DNA of 64,000 bases, taken from positions 1 through 64,000 of the forward strand of contig NZ_BEXF01000022.1 in assembly GCF_002897295.1 (NCBI RefSeq). Direction: 5' to 3'. The stretch is from Brevibacillus reuszeri. GTDB taxonomy: Bacteria; Bacillota; Bacilli; Brevibacillales; Brevibacillaceae. A program made the position numbers and the translations under genes. Positions 7,973-17,308 of the stretch are shown here, piece by piece; position 1 is the first letter of the stretch; each line of letters opens with the position of its first letter. The notes beneath the pieces were generated by a model. It saw nothing but the letters and a program-made list of their open reading frames with translations. It ran no database searches and had not been told where the DNA came from.

Positions 7973-9882
7973 GTGAGCAGCAGCGGCGTACACCTCCTGG
8001 ACCTGGTGGAGGACCTGGGGCGCAAAGACCGATGGGTTTTGGCGGACCTGGAATGATGACAATGCCCGGGCAAAAGGCAAAAAATTTCAAAGGAACATTG
8101 CGACGTCTGCTTCGCTATTTGAAGCCGTATCGCTTTCGGCTAACGATTGTTTTCTTGGCAGCCGCACTCAGTACGGTCTTTGGCATTCTCAGTCCAAAAT
8201 TGCTGGGAAACGCCACGACGACCATTTTTGAAGGCTTCATGGGGAAATTAAAGGGCGTGCCAGGCGCGGCGTTTGATTTTGGTGCAGTTTGGCAAATTAT
8301 TCTGACCTTGATCGGGCTCTATCTCTTTTCCTCCTTGTTTGCCTATGTGCAGCAGTATTTGATGGCAGGCATTGCGCAGAAGACAGTCTATGCCCTGCGC
8401 AAGGAAGCAAATGAGAAGCTGGCCAGATTACCACTCAAATATTTTGACGGACGAACACATGGGGAAGTCATGAGCCGCATAGTCAATGATGTGGATACGA
8501 TTAGCGGTACTTTGCAGCAAAGTTTGACGCAAATGATTACCTCGGTAATTACTCTGGTGGGTGTTATCGTCATGATGCTGACCATCAGTCCACTCATGAC
8601 AGTCATTTTGATGGTAACCTTGCCACTTAGCTTTGTCGTGATCAAGCAGGTGGCTGCTCGTTCCATGCCGCATTTTAAGGGCCAACAGCAAGCCATCGGC
8701 GAGATGAATGGTCACGTCGAAGAAATGTACACTGGACACAAGATCGTAAAGGCGTTCGGGCGTGAAGAGCAGGCGATTGAGAAGTTCGAAGTGATCAATG
8801 AAAAGCTGTACAATTCTGGCTGGAAGGCGCAGTTCATCTCTGGGATCATGATGCCGCTTATGATGTTTGTTGGCAACATCGGTTTTGTGCTCGTTTGTGT
8901 GGTCGGTGGTGTGCTCGTCACCCGCGGCAGCATTTTGATCGGGGATGTGCAAGCTTTTATCCAATACGCCCAGCAGTTTTCCCAGCCGATTACGCAAACC
9001 GCGAATATCGCAAATATCATTCAGTCCACCCTCGTGGCGGCAGAGCGAGTCTTCGAAATCCTCGATGAGCCCGAAGAGTCTACAGATGTGGCTGCTGCTG
9101 ATTCCACGCCAGCTACTGCTGCAGGGCTTGCAGGGCATGTGCGATTTGAAAATGTTTCCTTTGGCTACAAAGAGAACGAGCCACTCATTCAAAATATGAA
9201 TATCGATGTGAAGCCGGGGATGACGGTAGCTATTGTTGGACCGACCGGAGCCGGCAAAACGACCCTCGTCAACCTGCTCATGCGGTTTTATGAGATCGGA
9301 GAGGGCAGAATCACGATTGACGGAACCGATATACGCGAGCTGCCGCGCAGTGAGCTGAGAAGTAAATTTGGGATGGTTCTGCAAGATACGTGGCTGTTCA
9401 ACGGCACGATCAAAGAAAATATCGCTTACGGGCGGGCTGGAGTAAACGATGATGAGATTGTGCAGGCGGCTCGTGCAGCGCATGCGGATCACTTCGTACG
9501 GACTCTGCCAGAAGGCTACGAAACGATTTTGAATGAAGAGGCATCGAATATTTCACAAGGTCAGAAGCAGCTTTTGACAATTGCCCGCGCCTTTTTGGCT
9601 GATCCGACGATTTTGATTCTCGACGAGGCAACGAGCAGTGTTGACACACGGACAGAGCTCTTGATCCAAAAAGCAATGGCGGGACTGATGGAAGGCAGAA
9701 CATCCTTTGTCATCGCCCACCGACTTTCTACCATTCGTGATGCGGATCTGATCCTTGTTATGAATCAAGGAACGGTCATCGAGCAAGGCAATCATGAAGA
9801 GCTGCTGGAAAAAGGCGGCTTCTACGCAGATTTGTATAACAGCCAATTTTCCGAAGGCAACACGAGTCAGCAGGTGAGCTGA
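7969..9882 (+). CDS. ABC exporter subunit with consensus ATPase core (partner of the preceding gene)
   Basis: 637 aa, starting within the ATGA overlap. The first 40 residues are Gly/Pro/Met-rich and likely disordered. A six-helix transmembrane domain follows (about 50-350), then the ATPase domain: Walker A GPTGAGKTT (424-432), Walker B ILILDE with catalytic Glu553, and H-loop His584 (IAHRLST). Its signature is ISQGQ (528-532) instead of LSGGQ. In the heterodimer this weak signature faces the degenerate Walker B and H-loop of the upstream subunit, giving one active and one inactive ATP site. Likely exports drugs or lipids from the inner leaflet; substrate unknown. Confidence 0.9.
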   Translation: MSEQQRRTPPGPGGGPGAQRPMGFGGPGMMTMPGQKAKNFKGTLRRLLRYLKPYRFRLTIVFLAAALSTVFGILSPKLLGNATTTIFEGFMGKLKGVPGAAFDFGAVWQIILTLIGLYLFSSLFAYVQQYLMAGIAQKTVYALRKEANEKLARLPLKYFDGRTHGEVMSRIVNDVDTISGTLQQSLTQMITSVITLVGVIVMMLTISPLMTVILMVTLPLSFVVIKQVAARSMPHFKGQQQAIGEMNGHVEEMYTGHKIVKAFGREEQAIEKFEVINEKLYNSGWKAQFISGIMMPLMMFVGNIGFVLVCVVGGVLVTRGSILIGDVQAFIQYAQQFSQPITQTANIANIIQSTLVAAERVFEILDEPEESTDVAAADSTPATAAGLAGHVRFENVSFGYKENEPLIQNMNIDVKPGMTVAIVGPTGAGKTTLVNLLMRFYEIGEGRITIDGTDIRELPRSELRSKFGMVLQDTWLFNGTIKENIAYGRAGVNDDEIVQAARAAHADHFVRTLPEGYETILNEEASNISQGQKQLLTIARAFLADPTILILDEATSSVDTRTELLIQKAMAGLMEGRTSFVIAHRLSTIRDADLILVMNQGTVIEQGNHEELLEKGGFYADLYNSQFSEGNTSQQVS

Positions 9883-9927
9883 CAGACAAAGCTACACAGT
9901 ACCCAAAACATAGCTGCATTCAAGACG

Positions 9928-9962
9928 AAACCACCCTGATGTAAATACAGGGTGGTTTTTGT
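9928..9962 (+). terminator. Terminator of the ABC exporter operon
   Basis: AACCACCCTG and CAGGGTGGTT pair perfectly and are followed by a T run. Confidence 0.8.
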
Positions 9963-9971
9963 GTGGGCTTT

Positions 9972-10514
9972 TTACGGGTAAATGATCTGGTAGGTGGGCT
10001 TGACGACTCCATTGTCATATCGCTTAAAATCCATCAGCTCAAAGTGTAAGCGAGGAGAGGCATTTCCAAACAGAGGGATGCCGGAGCCAAGCATCACCGG
10101 ATTGACTTTTAACACGAGTTTATCGATGAGTTTGTGCTCAATCAATGATGCTGCCAATTGTCCACCACCGCACAACCAGAGCTTTCCGTTACCCTCTCGT
10201 TTCAGATCCCGGATGTAATCAGCCGCGTCGCTTTTGACAAGCAAGACCTCATCATTGGATTCAAACTCCATCGTGGAAGAGAAAATATAATGCTTTAACC
10301 CTTTGTAGCCAGGCTCACCAGGCTTTAGGCCAAACTGAAACCCGAATGCATACGTCTTGCCGCCCATTAATACAGCATCGTACTCTTGGATGTCGGAAAG
10401 GAAATCGGTCACATGCTCGCCTTCGTATGAAAAGATGGAAGGGTCAGCATTGCCGTCTACATCGGCAATAAAGTTATCCAGCGTAGTGGCAATATGATAA
10501 ATCAATTGGGCCAT
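9972..10514 (-). CDS. Dihydrofolate-reductase-fold protein (RibD C-terminal family)
   Basis: 180 aa from the ATG at 10514, with GGGAGGAG seven bases upstream; the longer open frame has no support. IYHIATTLDNFIADVDG at the start, DAVLMGGKTYAFG in the middle and KLWLCGGGQLAASLIEHKLID later are the conserved blocks of the RibD_C/YyaP-YwjB family, with the GGGQ turn contacting NADPH. These are small cytosolic NADPH-dependent reductases of unknown substrate; few act as true dihydrofolate reductases. It is monocistronic and convergent with the ABC exporter operon. Confidence 0.8.
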   Translation of the reverse strand: MAQLIYHIATTLDNFIADVDGNADPSIFSYEGEHVTDFLSDIQEYDAVLMGGKTYAFGFQFGLKPGEPGYKGLKHYIFSSTMEFESNDEVLLVKSDAADYIRDLKREGNGKLWLCGGGQLAASLIEHKLIDKLVLKVNPVMLGSGIPLFGNASPRLHFELMDFKRYDNGVVKPTYQIIYP

Positions 10515-10599
10515 CGGTGTCTCCTCCCTTGTGCGAGCGAAATAAATGTACATAAAAAGTATGTATTTTTTCAAATTTTACAACAGAGACGTCCAGAAA

Positions 10600-10650
10600 G
10601 AAATAGAAAGAGGGCAGCCTGTCGATTTCTCGAAAGACTGCCCTTTTCGT
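10600..10650 (-). terminator. Terminator downstream of acnA
   Basis: AGGGCAG (10611-10617) pairs with CTGCCCT (10638-10644). T-rich tracts follow on both strands. On the minus strand it closes the aconitase gene. Confidence 0.6.
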
Positions 10651-10684
10651 TGGGTGGGTGCTGCCATGAACTTATTTCAAGCTC

Positions 10685-13417
10685 TTACTTTGTTGTTACT
10701 GGTTTGCCTTCGTCCAGCAGTTGGCGAAGAACGGTTTGCAGAATACCACCATTGCGGTAGTAGTCTACGTCTACCATGGAGTCGAGGCGCACGATTACTT
10801 CGAATTCGAAAGTGCTGCCATCTTTGCGAGTTGCTTCTACTTTTACGCGTTGGCCAGGTTGAACATCGTCGGAGAGGCCCAGGATGCTGAAGGACTCAGT
10901 ACCATCGATGCCAAGGGACTTCCAGCTTTGGCCGTCAGCGAATTGCAGAGGCAGAACGCCCATACCAACCAGGTTAGCACGGTGGATACGCTCGAAGCTC
11001 TCAGCGATAACCGCTTTGATGCCGAGGAGGAAAGTACCTTTTGCTGCCCAGTCACGGGAAGAACCAGTACCGTACTCTTTACCAGCCAGTACAACGAGTG
11101 GAGTACCGTCTGCTTGATACTTCATGGAAGCATCGTAGATGGACATTACTTCGTCAGTTGGCAAGTATTTGGTTACGCCGCCCTCAGTGCCAGGAGCCAC
11201 TTGGTTGCGGATACGGATGTTAGCGAATGTACCGCGCATCATTACATCGTGGCTACCGCGACGAGCGCCATAGGAGTTGAAGTCTTTGCGTTCTACGCCG
11301 TTCGCTTGCAGATAGAGACCTGCAGGGCTTGTAGGCGAGATGTTACCAGCTGGGGAGATGTGGTCAGTTGTCACAGAGTCGCCGAACAGAGCGATGGTGT
11401 TCGCTGCTTTGATGTCTGCGATCGCTGCGATTTCGCCAGCCAGGTCTTTGAAGAATGGCGGTTCTTGAATGTACGTGGATTTTTCATCCCACTCGTACAG
11501 ATCGCCAGTTGGAACATCGATTTTGTTCCAAGCTTCGTTTTGTGTGAACACTTGGCCGTATTCTGCACGGAACAAGTCAGGGTTCATTGCTTTACCCATT
11601 GCTTCCGAGATCTCTTGTGGAGTTGGCCAGATGTCTTTCAAGAATACAGGCTGTCCGTCTTTGCCAGTACCGATTGGCTCTGTAGACAGGTCGATATCAA
11701 CAGTACCCGCCAGTGCATAAGCGATAACCAATGGAGGAGAAGCGAGGTAGTTCGCTTTTACCTGTGCATGGATACGGCCTTCAAAGTTACGGTTACCGGA
11801 AAGAACAGCTGCAACAGTCAGGTCTTCGTCAGCGATTGCTTTGCTGGTTTCTTCTGGCAATGGACCGGAGTTACCAATGCAAGTTGTGCAACCATAACCA
11901 ACTACGTTGAAGCCGATCGTGTTCAAGGAATCGATCAGTCCAGCGTCAGTCAGGTATTGCGTAACTACGCGGGAACCTGGAGCCAGAGAGCTTTTTACGA
12001 AAGCAGGTTTTGTCAGGCCTTTTTCCACAGCTTTTTTCGCCAGGATACCTGCACCCAGCATTACGCTAGGATTTGATGTATTGGTACAGGAAGTGATCGC
12101 TGCGATAACAACCGCACCTGTTTTCAGCGTAGCTTTTTCACCGTTTGCATATTCAACTGGTGCGCTAGCTGCGATTTTCTCTTCGGAGAGACCAAAGCCG
12201 CCTTTGTCGATTGGCGTACGCAGGCTGTTATTGAAGGATTCCTTCATAGCAGTCAGTTCTACGCGGTCTTGTGGACGTTTTGGACCAGCCAAGCTTGGTA
12301 CTACAGTGGACAGATCCAGCTCCAATGTTTCGGAGAATACTGGGTCTGGTGTAGCATCAGTACGGAAGAGGCCTTGTGCTTTGGTGTAAGTTTCAACCAA
12401 GGAGATGAGGTCTTCTTCGCGACCAGTTTGACGCATATAGTTGAGCGTTTCGGAGTCTACTGGGAAGAAGCCCATAGTAGCGCCGTATTCAGGTGCCATG
12501 TTAGCTACGGTTGCGCGGTCTGCCAGCGAGATGTTGGACAAGCCAGGGCCGTAGAACTCAACGAATTTACCTACAACGCCTTTTTTACGCAGCATTTGCG
12601 TAACAGTCAGAGCGAGGTCGGTTGCAGTTGCACCAGCACTCAGAGTGCCAGTCAGTTTGAAACCAACAACTTCTGGAGTTACGAAGTACAGAGGTTGACC
12701 GAGCATTCCAGCTTCTGCCTCGATACCACCAACACCCCATCCAAGAACACCAAGACCGTTGATCATAGTGGTGTGGGAGTCAGTACCTACGAGAGAGTCA
12801 GGGAAAGCTACGAGCTCGCCGTCTACTTCACGAGTAGCGATTACAGTTGCGAGGTACTCCAGGTTAACTTGGTGAACGATACCAGTTGCCGGAGGAACCG
12901 CACGGAAATTGTCAAACGCAGTTTGTGCCCAACGCAGGAAGCGGTAGCGCTCTTGGTTGCGTTCGAATTCCAGCTTCATGTTGTTGTCCAGAGCAGCTGC
13001 ATTACCGAAATCATCTACCATTACGGAGTGGTCGATAACGAGGTCTACTGGTACGAGTGGGTTGATTCGTTTTGGATCTCCACCAGCGCGTTTCATCGCG
13101 ATACGCATCGCAGCGAGGTCAACTACAGCCGGTACACCGGTGAAGTCTTGCAGTACGATACGAGCAGGCATGAGAGGTACTTCTTGGTTTTCGTCGCGGC
13201 CTTTTGTCCAAGTCGCGAGTTGTTGTACGTGTTCTTTAGTGATCGCGCGTCCGTCGAACTGACGTACAGCAGCCTCAAGCAGAACTTTAATGGAGAATGG
13301 AAGCTTGGAAACATCACCAAGTCCTTGTTCTTCCAATCCTTGCAGGCGATAATACGCGAAAGACTTGTCGCCTACCTGCAGGGAAGATTTTACTTTGTAA
13401 GCATCTTTGTTAGCCAA
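10685..13417 (-). CDS. acnA: Aconitate hydratase
   Basis: 910 aa from TTG 13417, which has GGGAGG about ten bases upstream and gives the usual length of bacterial aconitase A/CitB; the open frame runs further but homology begins with ANKDAYKVKSSL. It interconverts citrate and isocitrate in the TCA cycle. The three cysteines of the [4Fe-4S] cluster are in ITSCTNTSNPSVM and GYGCTTCIGNSG. SYGARRGSHDVMMRGTF and EYGTGSSRDWAAKGT are C-terminal active-site blocks. Homologues also bind RNA when iron is scarce. The 5' leader carries a perfect palindrome (13447-13463), which may be regulatory. Confidence 0.97.
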   Translation of the reverse strand: MANKDAYKVKSSLQVGDKSFAYYRLQGLEEQGLGDVSKLPFSIKVLLEAAVRQFDGRAITKEHVQQLATWTKGRDENQEVPLMPARIVLQDFTGVPAVVDLAAMRIAMKRAGGDPKRINPLVPVDLVIDHSVMVDDFGNAAALDNNMKLEFERNQERYRFLRWAQTAFDNFRAVPPATGIVHQVNLEYLATVIATREVDGELVAFPDSLVGTDSHTTMINGLGVLGWGVGGIEAEAGMLGQPLYFVTPEVVGFKLTGTLSAGATATDLALTVTQMLRKKGVVGKFVEFYGPGLSNISLADRATVANMAPEYGATMGFFPVDSETLNYMRQTGREEDLISLVETYTKAQGLFRTDATPDPVFSETLELDLSTVVPSLAGPKRPQDRVELTAMKESFNNSLRTPIDKGGFGLSEEKIAASAPVEYANGEKATLKTGAVVIAAITSCTNTSNPSVMLGAGILAKKAVEKGLTKPAFVKSSLAPGSRVVTQYLTDAGLIDSLNTIGFNVVGYGCTTCIGNSGPLPEETSKAIADEDLTVAAVLSGNRNFEGRIHAQVKANYLASPPLVIAYALAGTVDIDLSTEPIGTGKDGQPVFLKDIWPTPQEISEAMGKAMNPDLFRAEYGQVFTQNEAWNKIDVPTGDLYEWDEKSTYIQEPPFFKDLAGEIAAIADIKAANTIALFGDSVTTDHISPAGNISPTSPAGLYLQANGVERKDFNSYGARRGSHDVMMRGTFANIRIRNQVAPGTEGGVTKYLPTDEVMSIYDASMKYQADGTPLVVLAGKEYGTGSSRDWAAKGTFLLGIKAVIAESFERIHRANLVGMGVLPLQFADGQSWKSLGIDGTESFSILGLSDDVQPGQRVKVEATRKDGSTFEFEVIVRLDSMVDVDYYRNGGILQTVLRQLLDEGKPVTTK

Positions 13418-13754
13418 TGTATACAACCTCCCTATTGTTACTTGGAGTTTCATCAGATGAAACATAGTTTCGTTTCTTCTTCATCACGACCCTATTATAC
13501 TCGATTTGTTTCTCGTCTTCTACCCCAAATTCATCATTTCTATACAAAATCCTTGAAGAAAAAACCCCGAAGCCATTTTCCTGTGAAAAGGAAAGGAAAA
13601 TTTCCAGACTTCCTGTATTATCCCGTTTATATTTCGTTTACATTCATGCGGTATCTTTTCTCTAGCGGGGCTGCACATGCTTCAATGGCGCCAAACGAAA
13701 GCTGTGCGATTCCTGCAAACGAGTGAAGTAAATACGGATAGGAGATACAAAAAG
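13418..13754. promoter_or_regulatory. Divergent promoter region of acnA and the BmrA-like exporter
   Basis: A 337-nt gap. Minus-strand TATAAT at 13494-13499 is the likely -10 element of acnA; no good -35 is visible. The AT-rich stretch 13555-13660 should hold the exporter promoter, but I cannot define it. No gene is seen here. Confidence 0.4.
13447..13463 (-). promoter_or_regulatory. Perfect palindrome in the acnA 5' leader
   Basis: GTTTCATC and GATGAAAC flank a single central base. It lies between a minus-strand TATAAT (13494-13499) and the TTG start. An overlapping, mutually exclusive hairpin, GAAAC/GTTTC, is possible at about 13459-13471. It could be a repressor operator or an RNA switch. 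Confidence 0.45.
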
Positions 13755-15509
13755 ATGACGACAAAACAAAAACGTACGTCAGGAAAGCTGAGACCGTTCT
13801 TTCATTTAATAAAGGAAACAAAGCCATCCAAGCTGATGCTCGGGACCGCGCTCTTCCTGAGCATTGCAACCACTCTCGTGAGCCTGGTGATTCCGCTTTT
13901 CACCAAGGATCTGATCGATGGCTTCACACTATCCTCGATAAGCAAGGGGCAAATTGTCCTTTTGATCGGGGCATTTATCGCACAAGCCGTTGTTAGCGGA
14001 CTCTCCATTTACATGTTAAATCATGTGGGACAAAAAATCGTAGCCGCACTCCGGGATCGCCTCTGGAAAAAGCTGCTCGTCCTGCCTGTCCCGTATTATG
14101 ATAACAATCGTACGGGGGAAACGATTAGCCGAATGACCAACGATACAGGTGTAGTCAAAGGATTGATCACCGACCATCTTTCCAACTTTTTTACCGGGAC
14201 CATCTCTATTATCGGTTCAATCGCTACGTTGCTTTACCTTGATTGGCAAATGACCATGACTATGCTCATTGCAGTGCCGCTCGCCCTGTTGATTTTATTG
14301 CCGCTGGGTCGCCAAATGTACAAGATTTCCAAAGGGCTGCAAGACGAAACGGCAAGCTTCACAACGATTATGACGCAAGTGCTGTCTGAGATTCGCCTCG
14401 TAAAATCATCAAATGCAGAGCCGCACGAATATGCCAGCGGTAAGCGAGGAATCGACAAACTGTTTCATTTTGGCATCCGCGAAGGCAGAGTACAGGCGAT
14501 GATCGGTCCACTCATGTCTCTGGTTATCATGGTACTGCTCGTCGTGGTGATGGGATATGGAGGCATGCGTGTATCATCAGGTGCTTTGACAGCAGGAGAG
14601 CTGGTTGCTTTCATCTTGTATCTCGTACAAATCATGATGCCGCTCGGACAGTTTACGCACTTCTTTACACAGCTGCAAAAGGCGATGGGTGCAACAGAGC
14701 GAATTATTACGACATTGGAAGCTGACGAGGAAGACCATACATCAGGAAAAATCCTGGAAAACGCCAGCTTGCCGATCCGGGTAGAGAATGTGAGCTTTGC
14801 CTATGAAAATGGGGAAACGATCCTGAATGATGTCAGCTTTACGATTCAGGCAGGAAAAGTAAATGCTATTGTAGGGCCTAGCGGAAGCGGAAAGACGACC
14901 CTCTTTTCCTTGATCGAGCGCTACTATTTGCCACAGCAAGGACGAATCAAGCTGGGAGATAAATCAATTGCCGACTTTACACTTGCATCATGGAGAAGCA
15001 AAATCGGTTATGTGTCACAGGAAAGCCCATTGATCGCCGGAACGATCCGTGAAAATATTTGTTATGGCGTCTTTCGTGAAGTGAGTGATGAAGAGCTGCG
15101 AAAGGCAGCAGAAATGGCTTATGCCGATGGGTTTATTTCCGAATTCCCGGATGGCTATGACACTGAGGTAGGGGAGCGAGGTGTCAAGCTCTCAGGAGGA
15201 CAGAGACAACGAATTGGGATTGCCAGAGCACTGCTTCGCGATCCGCAAATTCTGATGCTGGATGAGGCAACCTCCAGCTTGGACAGCAAATCGGAAATCA
15301 TCGTTCAGCAGGCGCTTCAGAACTTAATGAAGGGACGCACGACACTTGTGATTGCCCATCGCTTGTCGACAGTCGTTGATGCGGACCAGATTCTGTTCAT
15401 GGAAAAAGGCCGAATTACTGGCAAAGGAACACATGATGAGCTATTCGACAGTCACGATATGTACAAAGAATTTGCGACGCAGCAATTACGTGTAAAAGAG
15501 AGGGTGTAA
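13755..15509 (+). CDS. BmrA-like homodimeric ABC multidrug exporter
   Basis: 584 aa from the ATG at 13755, with AGGAGA upstream; the frame opens 26 codons earlier without a ribosome site. It has an N-terminal six-helix domain and an ATPase domain in which every element is intact: Walker A at about 374-382 (GPSGSGKTT), LSGGQ at about 479-483, Walker B ILMLDEATSSLDS and H-loop VIAHRLST. This fits a homodimeric half-transporter like BmrA. It sits 2 nt upstream of a response regulator and a histidine kinase, so transporter and two-component system form one operon, an arrangement typical of cell-envelope or antibiotic response. Substrate unknown. Confidence 0.9.
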   Translation: MTTKQKRTSGKLRPFFHLIKETKPSKLMLGTALFLSIATTLVSLVIPLFTKDLIDGFTLSSISKGQIVLLIGAFIAQAVVSGLSIYMLNHVGQKIVAALRDRLWKKLLVLPVPYYDNNRTGETISRMTNDTGVVKGLITDHLSNFFTGTISIIGSIATLLYLDWQMTMTMLIAVPLALLILLPLGRQMYKISKGLQDETASFTTIMTQVLSEIRLVKSSNAEPHEYASGKRGIDKLFHFGIREGRVQAMIGPLMSLVIMVLLVVVMGYGGMRVSSGALTAGELVAFILYLVQIMMPLGQFTHFFTQLQKAMGATERIITTLEADEEDHTSGKILENASLPIRVENVSFAYENGETILNDVSFTIQAGKVNAIVGPSGSGKTTLFSLIERYYLPQQGRIKLGDKSIADFTLASWRSKIGYVSQESPLIAGTIRENICYGVFREVSDEELRKAAEMAYADGFISEFPDGYDTEVGERGVKLSGGQRQRIGIARALLRDPQILMLDEATSSLDSKSEIIVQQALQNLMKGRTTLVIAHRLSTVVDADQILFMEKGRITGKGTHDELFDSHDMYKEFATQQLRVKERV

Positions 15510-15511
15510 TC

Positions 15512-16189
15512 ATGACCAGACTGATGGTAGTAGACGACGATCCGCATATTCGTGAGCTGGTTCGCGTCTTTTTGGAGAGGGAGGGCTTTGAAGTCATGGA
15601 GGCGGCAGACGGGGAAGAAGCTCTTTCCTTATTTGCTACCGCTCCTGCAGACCTCGTCATCCTGGATATCATGATGCCGAATATGGACGGATGGGAGCTG
15701 TGCCGGGAGCTGCGACGATTCTATCCCGATATCCCGCTGCTCATGCTTACAGCAAAAGGCGAAACCTCGCAAAAAATTAAAGGCTTTGAGCTGGGAACCG
15801 ATGACTACCTCGTCAAGCCGTTCGAACCCGCCGAGCTGGTCGTTCGGGTAAAAGCACTGCTAAAGCGTTATCGGATCGAGTCTTCCCACACCGTGCAGAT
15901 CGGGCAACTGCAACTGAACAAGAAAACGTTCGAAATGACAAAGGGAACCAAGGCGCTAACGATTCCGCTAAAAGAATTTGAGCTTCTGTTTAAGCTAGGC
16001 AGCAATCCGGGCAAAACGATTACTCGCGAGCAGCTGATCGAGCAAATTTGGGGCTTTGATTTTGAAGGGAATGAGCGGACAGTGGATGTGCATATCAATC
16101 GGCTGCGCGAAAGGTTCCCACAGGAGGAATACAGCTTCTTGATTCGAACGGTTCGCGGTTTAGGCTATCGACTGGAGCTGAACCAATGA
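15512..16189 (+). CDS. OmpR/PhoB-family response regulator
   Basis: 225 aa. The receiver domain has the acidic pair VVDDDPHIRE, phospho-acceptor Asp52 in LVILDIMMPNMDGW, Thr in LMLTAKGE and the invariant Lys in LVKPFEPAEL. The C-terminal winged helix ends with the typical recognition sequence FEGNERTVDVHINRLRERF. It probably binds direct repeats upstream of the exporter operon. Its start codon follows the exporter stop by 2 nt and its stop overlaps the kinase start, so the three genes are translated together. Confidence 0.92.
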   Translation: MTRLMVVDDDPHIRELVRVFLEREGFEVMEAADGEEALSLFATAPADLVILDIMMPNMDGWELCRELRRFYPDIPLLMLTAKGETSQKIKGFELGTDDYLVKPFEPAELVVRVKALLKRYRIESSHTVQIGQLQLNKKTFEMTKGTKALTIPLKEFELLFKLGSNPGKTITREQLIEQIWGFDFEGNERTVDVHINRLRERFPQEEYSFLIRTVRGLGYRLELNQ

Positions 16190-17268
16190 GCAGAAACCCG
16201 GATCACTCGTGGAAATTATTTTTTCTCAGGTTGCTTGGACTCATCGCTTTTATGCTAGCCATGGCTCTTTGCTGGTCGCTTGCATATTGGGTAACGAATT
16301 TCTTCTATAGTAATGGCAATCTAAATCTATCTGAATACTTCAAGGGGATCATAAACACAGTCCTCGGCTTTGTCTTCTTTTTCCTGTTAGCATGGATCAT
16401 CAGATTTAAAAAACCTAGACAATACGATTTTTTTGATGCCTTTCGCAATGCGATCAACCGGATTGCAAAGGGTGATTTCAAGGTGAATCTCGATTTTAAG
16501 CTAAAGCATCAGTGGGGTGAGCTGATCGACGGTTTCAATCATATGGCAGAGCAGCTGAACCAGATGGAGCAGATGAAGCAGGAGTTTATTTCGAACGTAT
16601 CGCATGAAATCCAGTCTCCATTGACGTCGATTAGCGGATTTGCCCGCGCCTTGCACAATGAGCAGCTTACACAGCAGCAACGTTTGCATTATTTGGAGAT
16701 TATTGAAACAGAGAGCAAAAGACTCTCCAAGCTAAGTGACAATTTGCTGAGACTGACTTCTTTGGAGGCAGTACAACAGCCGCTCGAACGCAAGACGTAC
16801 CGTTTGGATCTACAGATTCGGGGAATTATTTTGGCTTGTGAGCCGCAATGGCTGGAGCAAGAAATCGAGATGGATGTAGAGCTGGGAAAGGCGGAAATAA
16901 CAGCAGATGAAGATATGCTCAGTCAGGTATGGATGAATCTGATTAGCAACGCGATCAAATTTACTCCAGCAGGTGGGACGATCACGGTTCAGCTGAAACA
17001 GGAAGGTAATGAATTGGTTGTCCACGTATCAGATACAGGGATCGGGATTACCGAGGAGGATCAGGGGCGAATATTCGAGAGATTCTTCAAAGCGGATAAA
17101 TCGCGCAACCGGGGCAAGGGTGGCAGCGGTCTTGGCCTTTCTATCGTTCAAAGAATTATAGATATGCATCAAGGCAAGATTACAGTGAAAAGTCACTTTG
17201 GAGAAGGTACGACCTTTACCGTTCGACTGCCAGTTGCAGTAGCGGATACAAAAAGTCCCCATTCGTAG
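16186..17268 (+). CDS. Membrane sensor histidine kinase
   Basis: 360 aa; the ATG lies in the ATGA overlap with the response regulator. Two membrane helices (about 10-37 and 48-68) are separated by only about ten residues, so it has almost no extracellular domain, like the intramembrane-sensing kinases that work with ABC transporters. A HAMP-like linker follows, then the dimerisation box with phospho-acceptor His140 (NVSHEIQSPLTSISGF). N-box WMNLISNAIKFT, DTGIGI and GKGGSGLGLSI are the ATP-binding motifs. The adjoining ABC exporter may take part in signal detection, which is inference. Confidence 0.9.
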   Translation: MSRNPDHSWKLFFLRLLGLIAFMLAMALCWSLAYWVTNFFYSNGNLNLSEYFKGIINTVLGFVFFFLLAWIIRFKKPRQYDFFDAFRNAINRIAKGDFKVNLDFKLKHQWGELIDGFNHMAEQLNQMEQMKQEFISNVSHEIQSPLTSISGFARALHNEQLTQQQRLHYLEIIETESKRLSKLSDNLLRLTSLEAVQQPLERKTYRLDLQIRGIILACEPQWLEQEIEMDVELGKAEITADEDMLSQVWMNLISNAIKFTPAGGTITVQLKQEGNELVVHVSDTGIGITEEDQGRIFERFFKADKSRNRGKGGSGLGLSIVQRIIDMHQGKITVKSHFGEGTTFTVRLPVAVADTKSPHS

Positions 17269-17285
17269 AGGAAAGGGGACTTTGT
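17252..17285 (+). terminator. Terminator overlapping the kinase stop codon
   Basis: AAAGTCCCC (17252-17260) pairs with GGGGACTTT (17275-17283), followed by T-rich sequence. Confidence 0.75.
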
Positions 17286-17308
17286 TTGTGTAGTGAAAAC
17301 AAGAGCGA

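Noticed and set aside
8428..9492. 354-codon minus-strand frame opposite the second ABC exporter gene
   Set aside because: Entirely antisense to a clear ABC transporter, with no supporting start signal or homology.
10721..13726. Long plus-strand open frames (451 and 485 codons) opposite acnA
   Set aside because: They are antisense to a gene with certain homology, lack ribosome sites and show no family features; long shadow frames are common opposite highly expressed genes.
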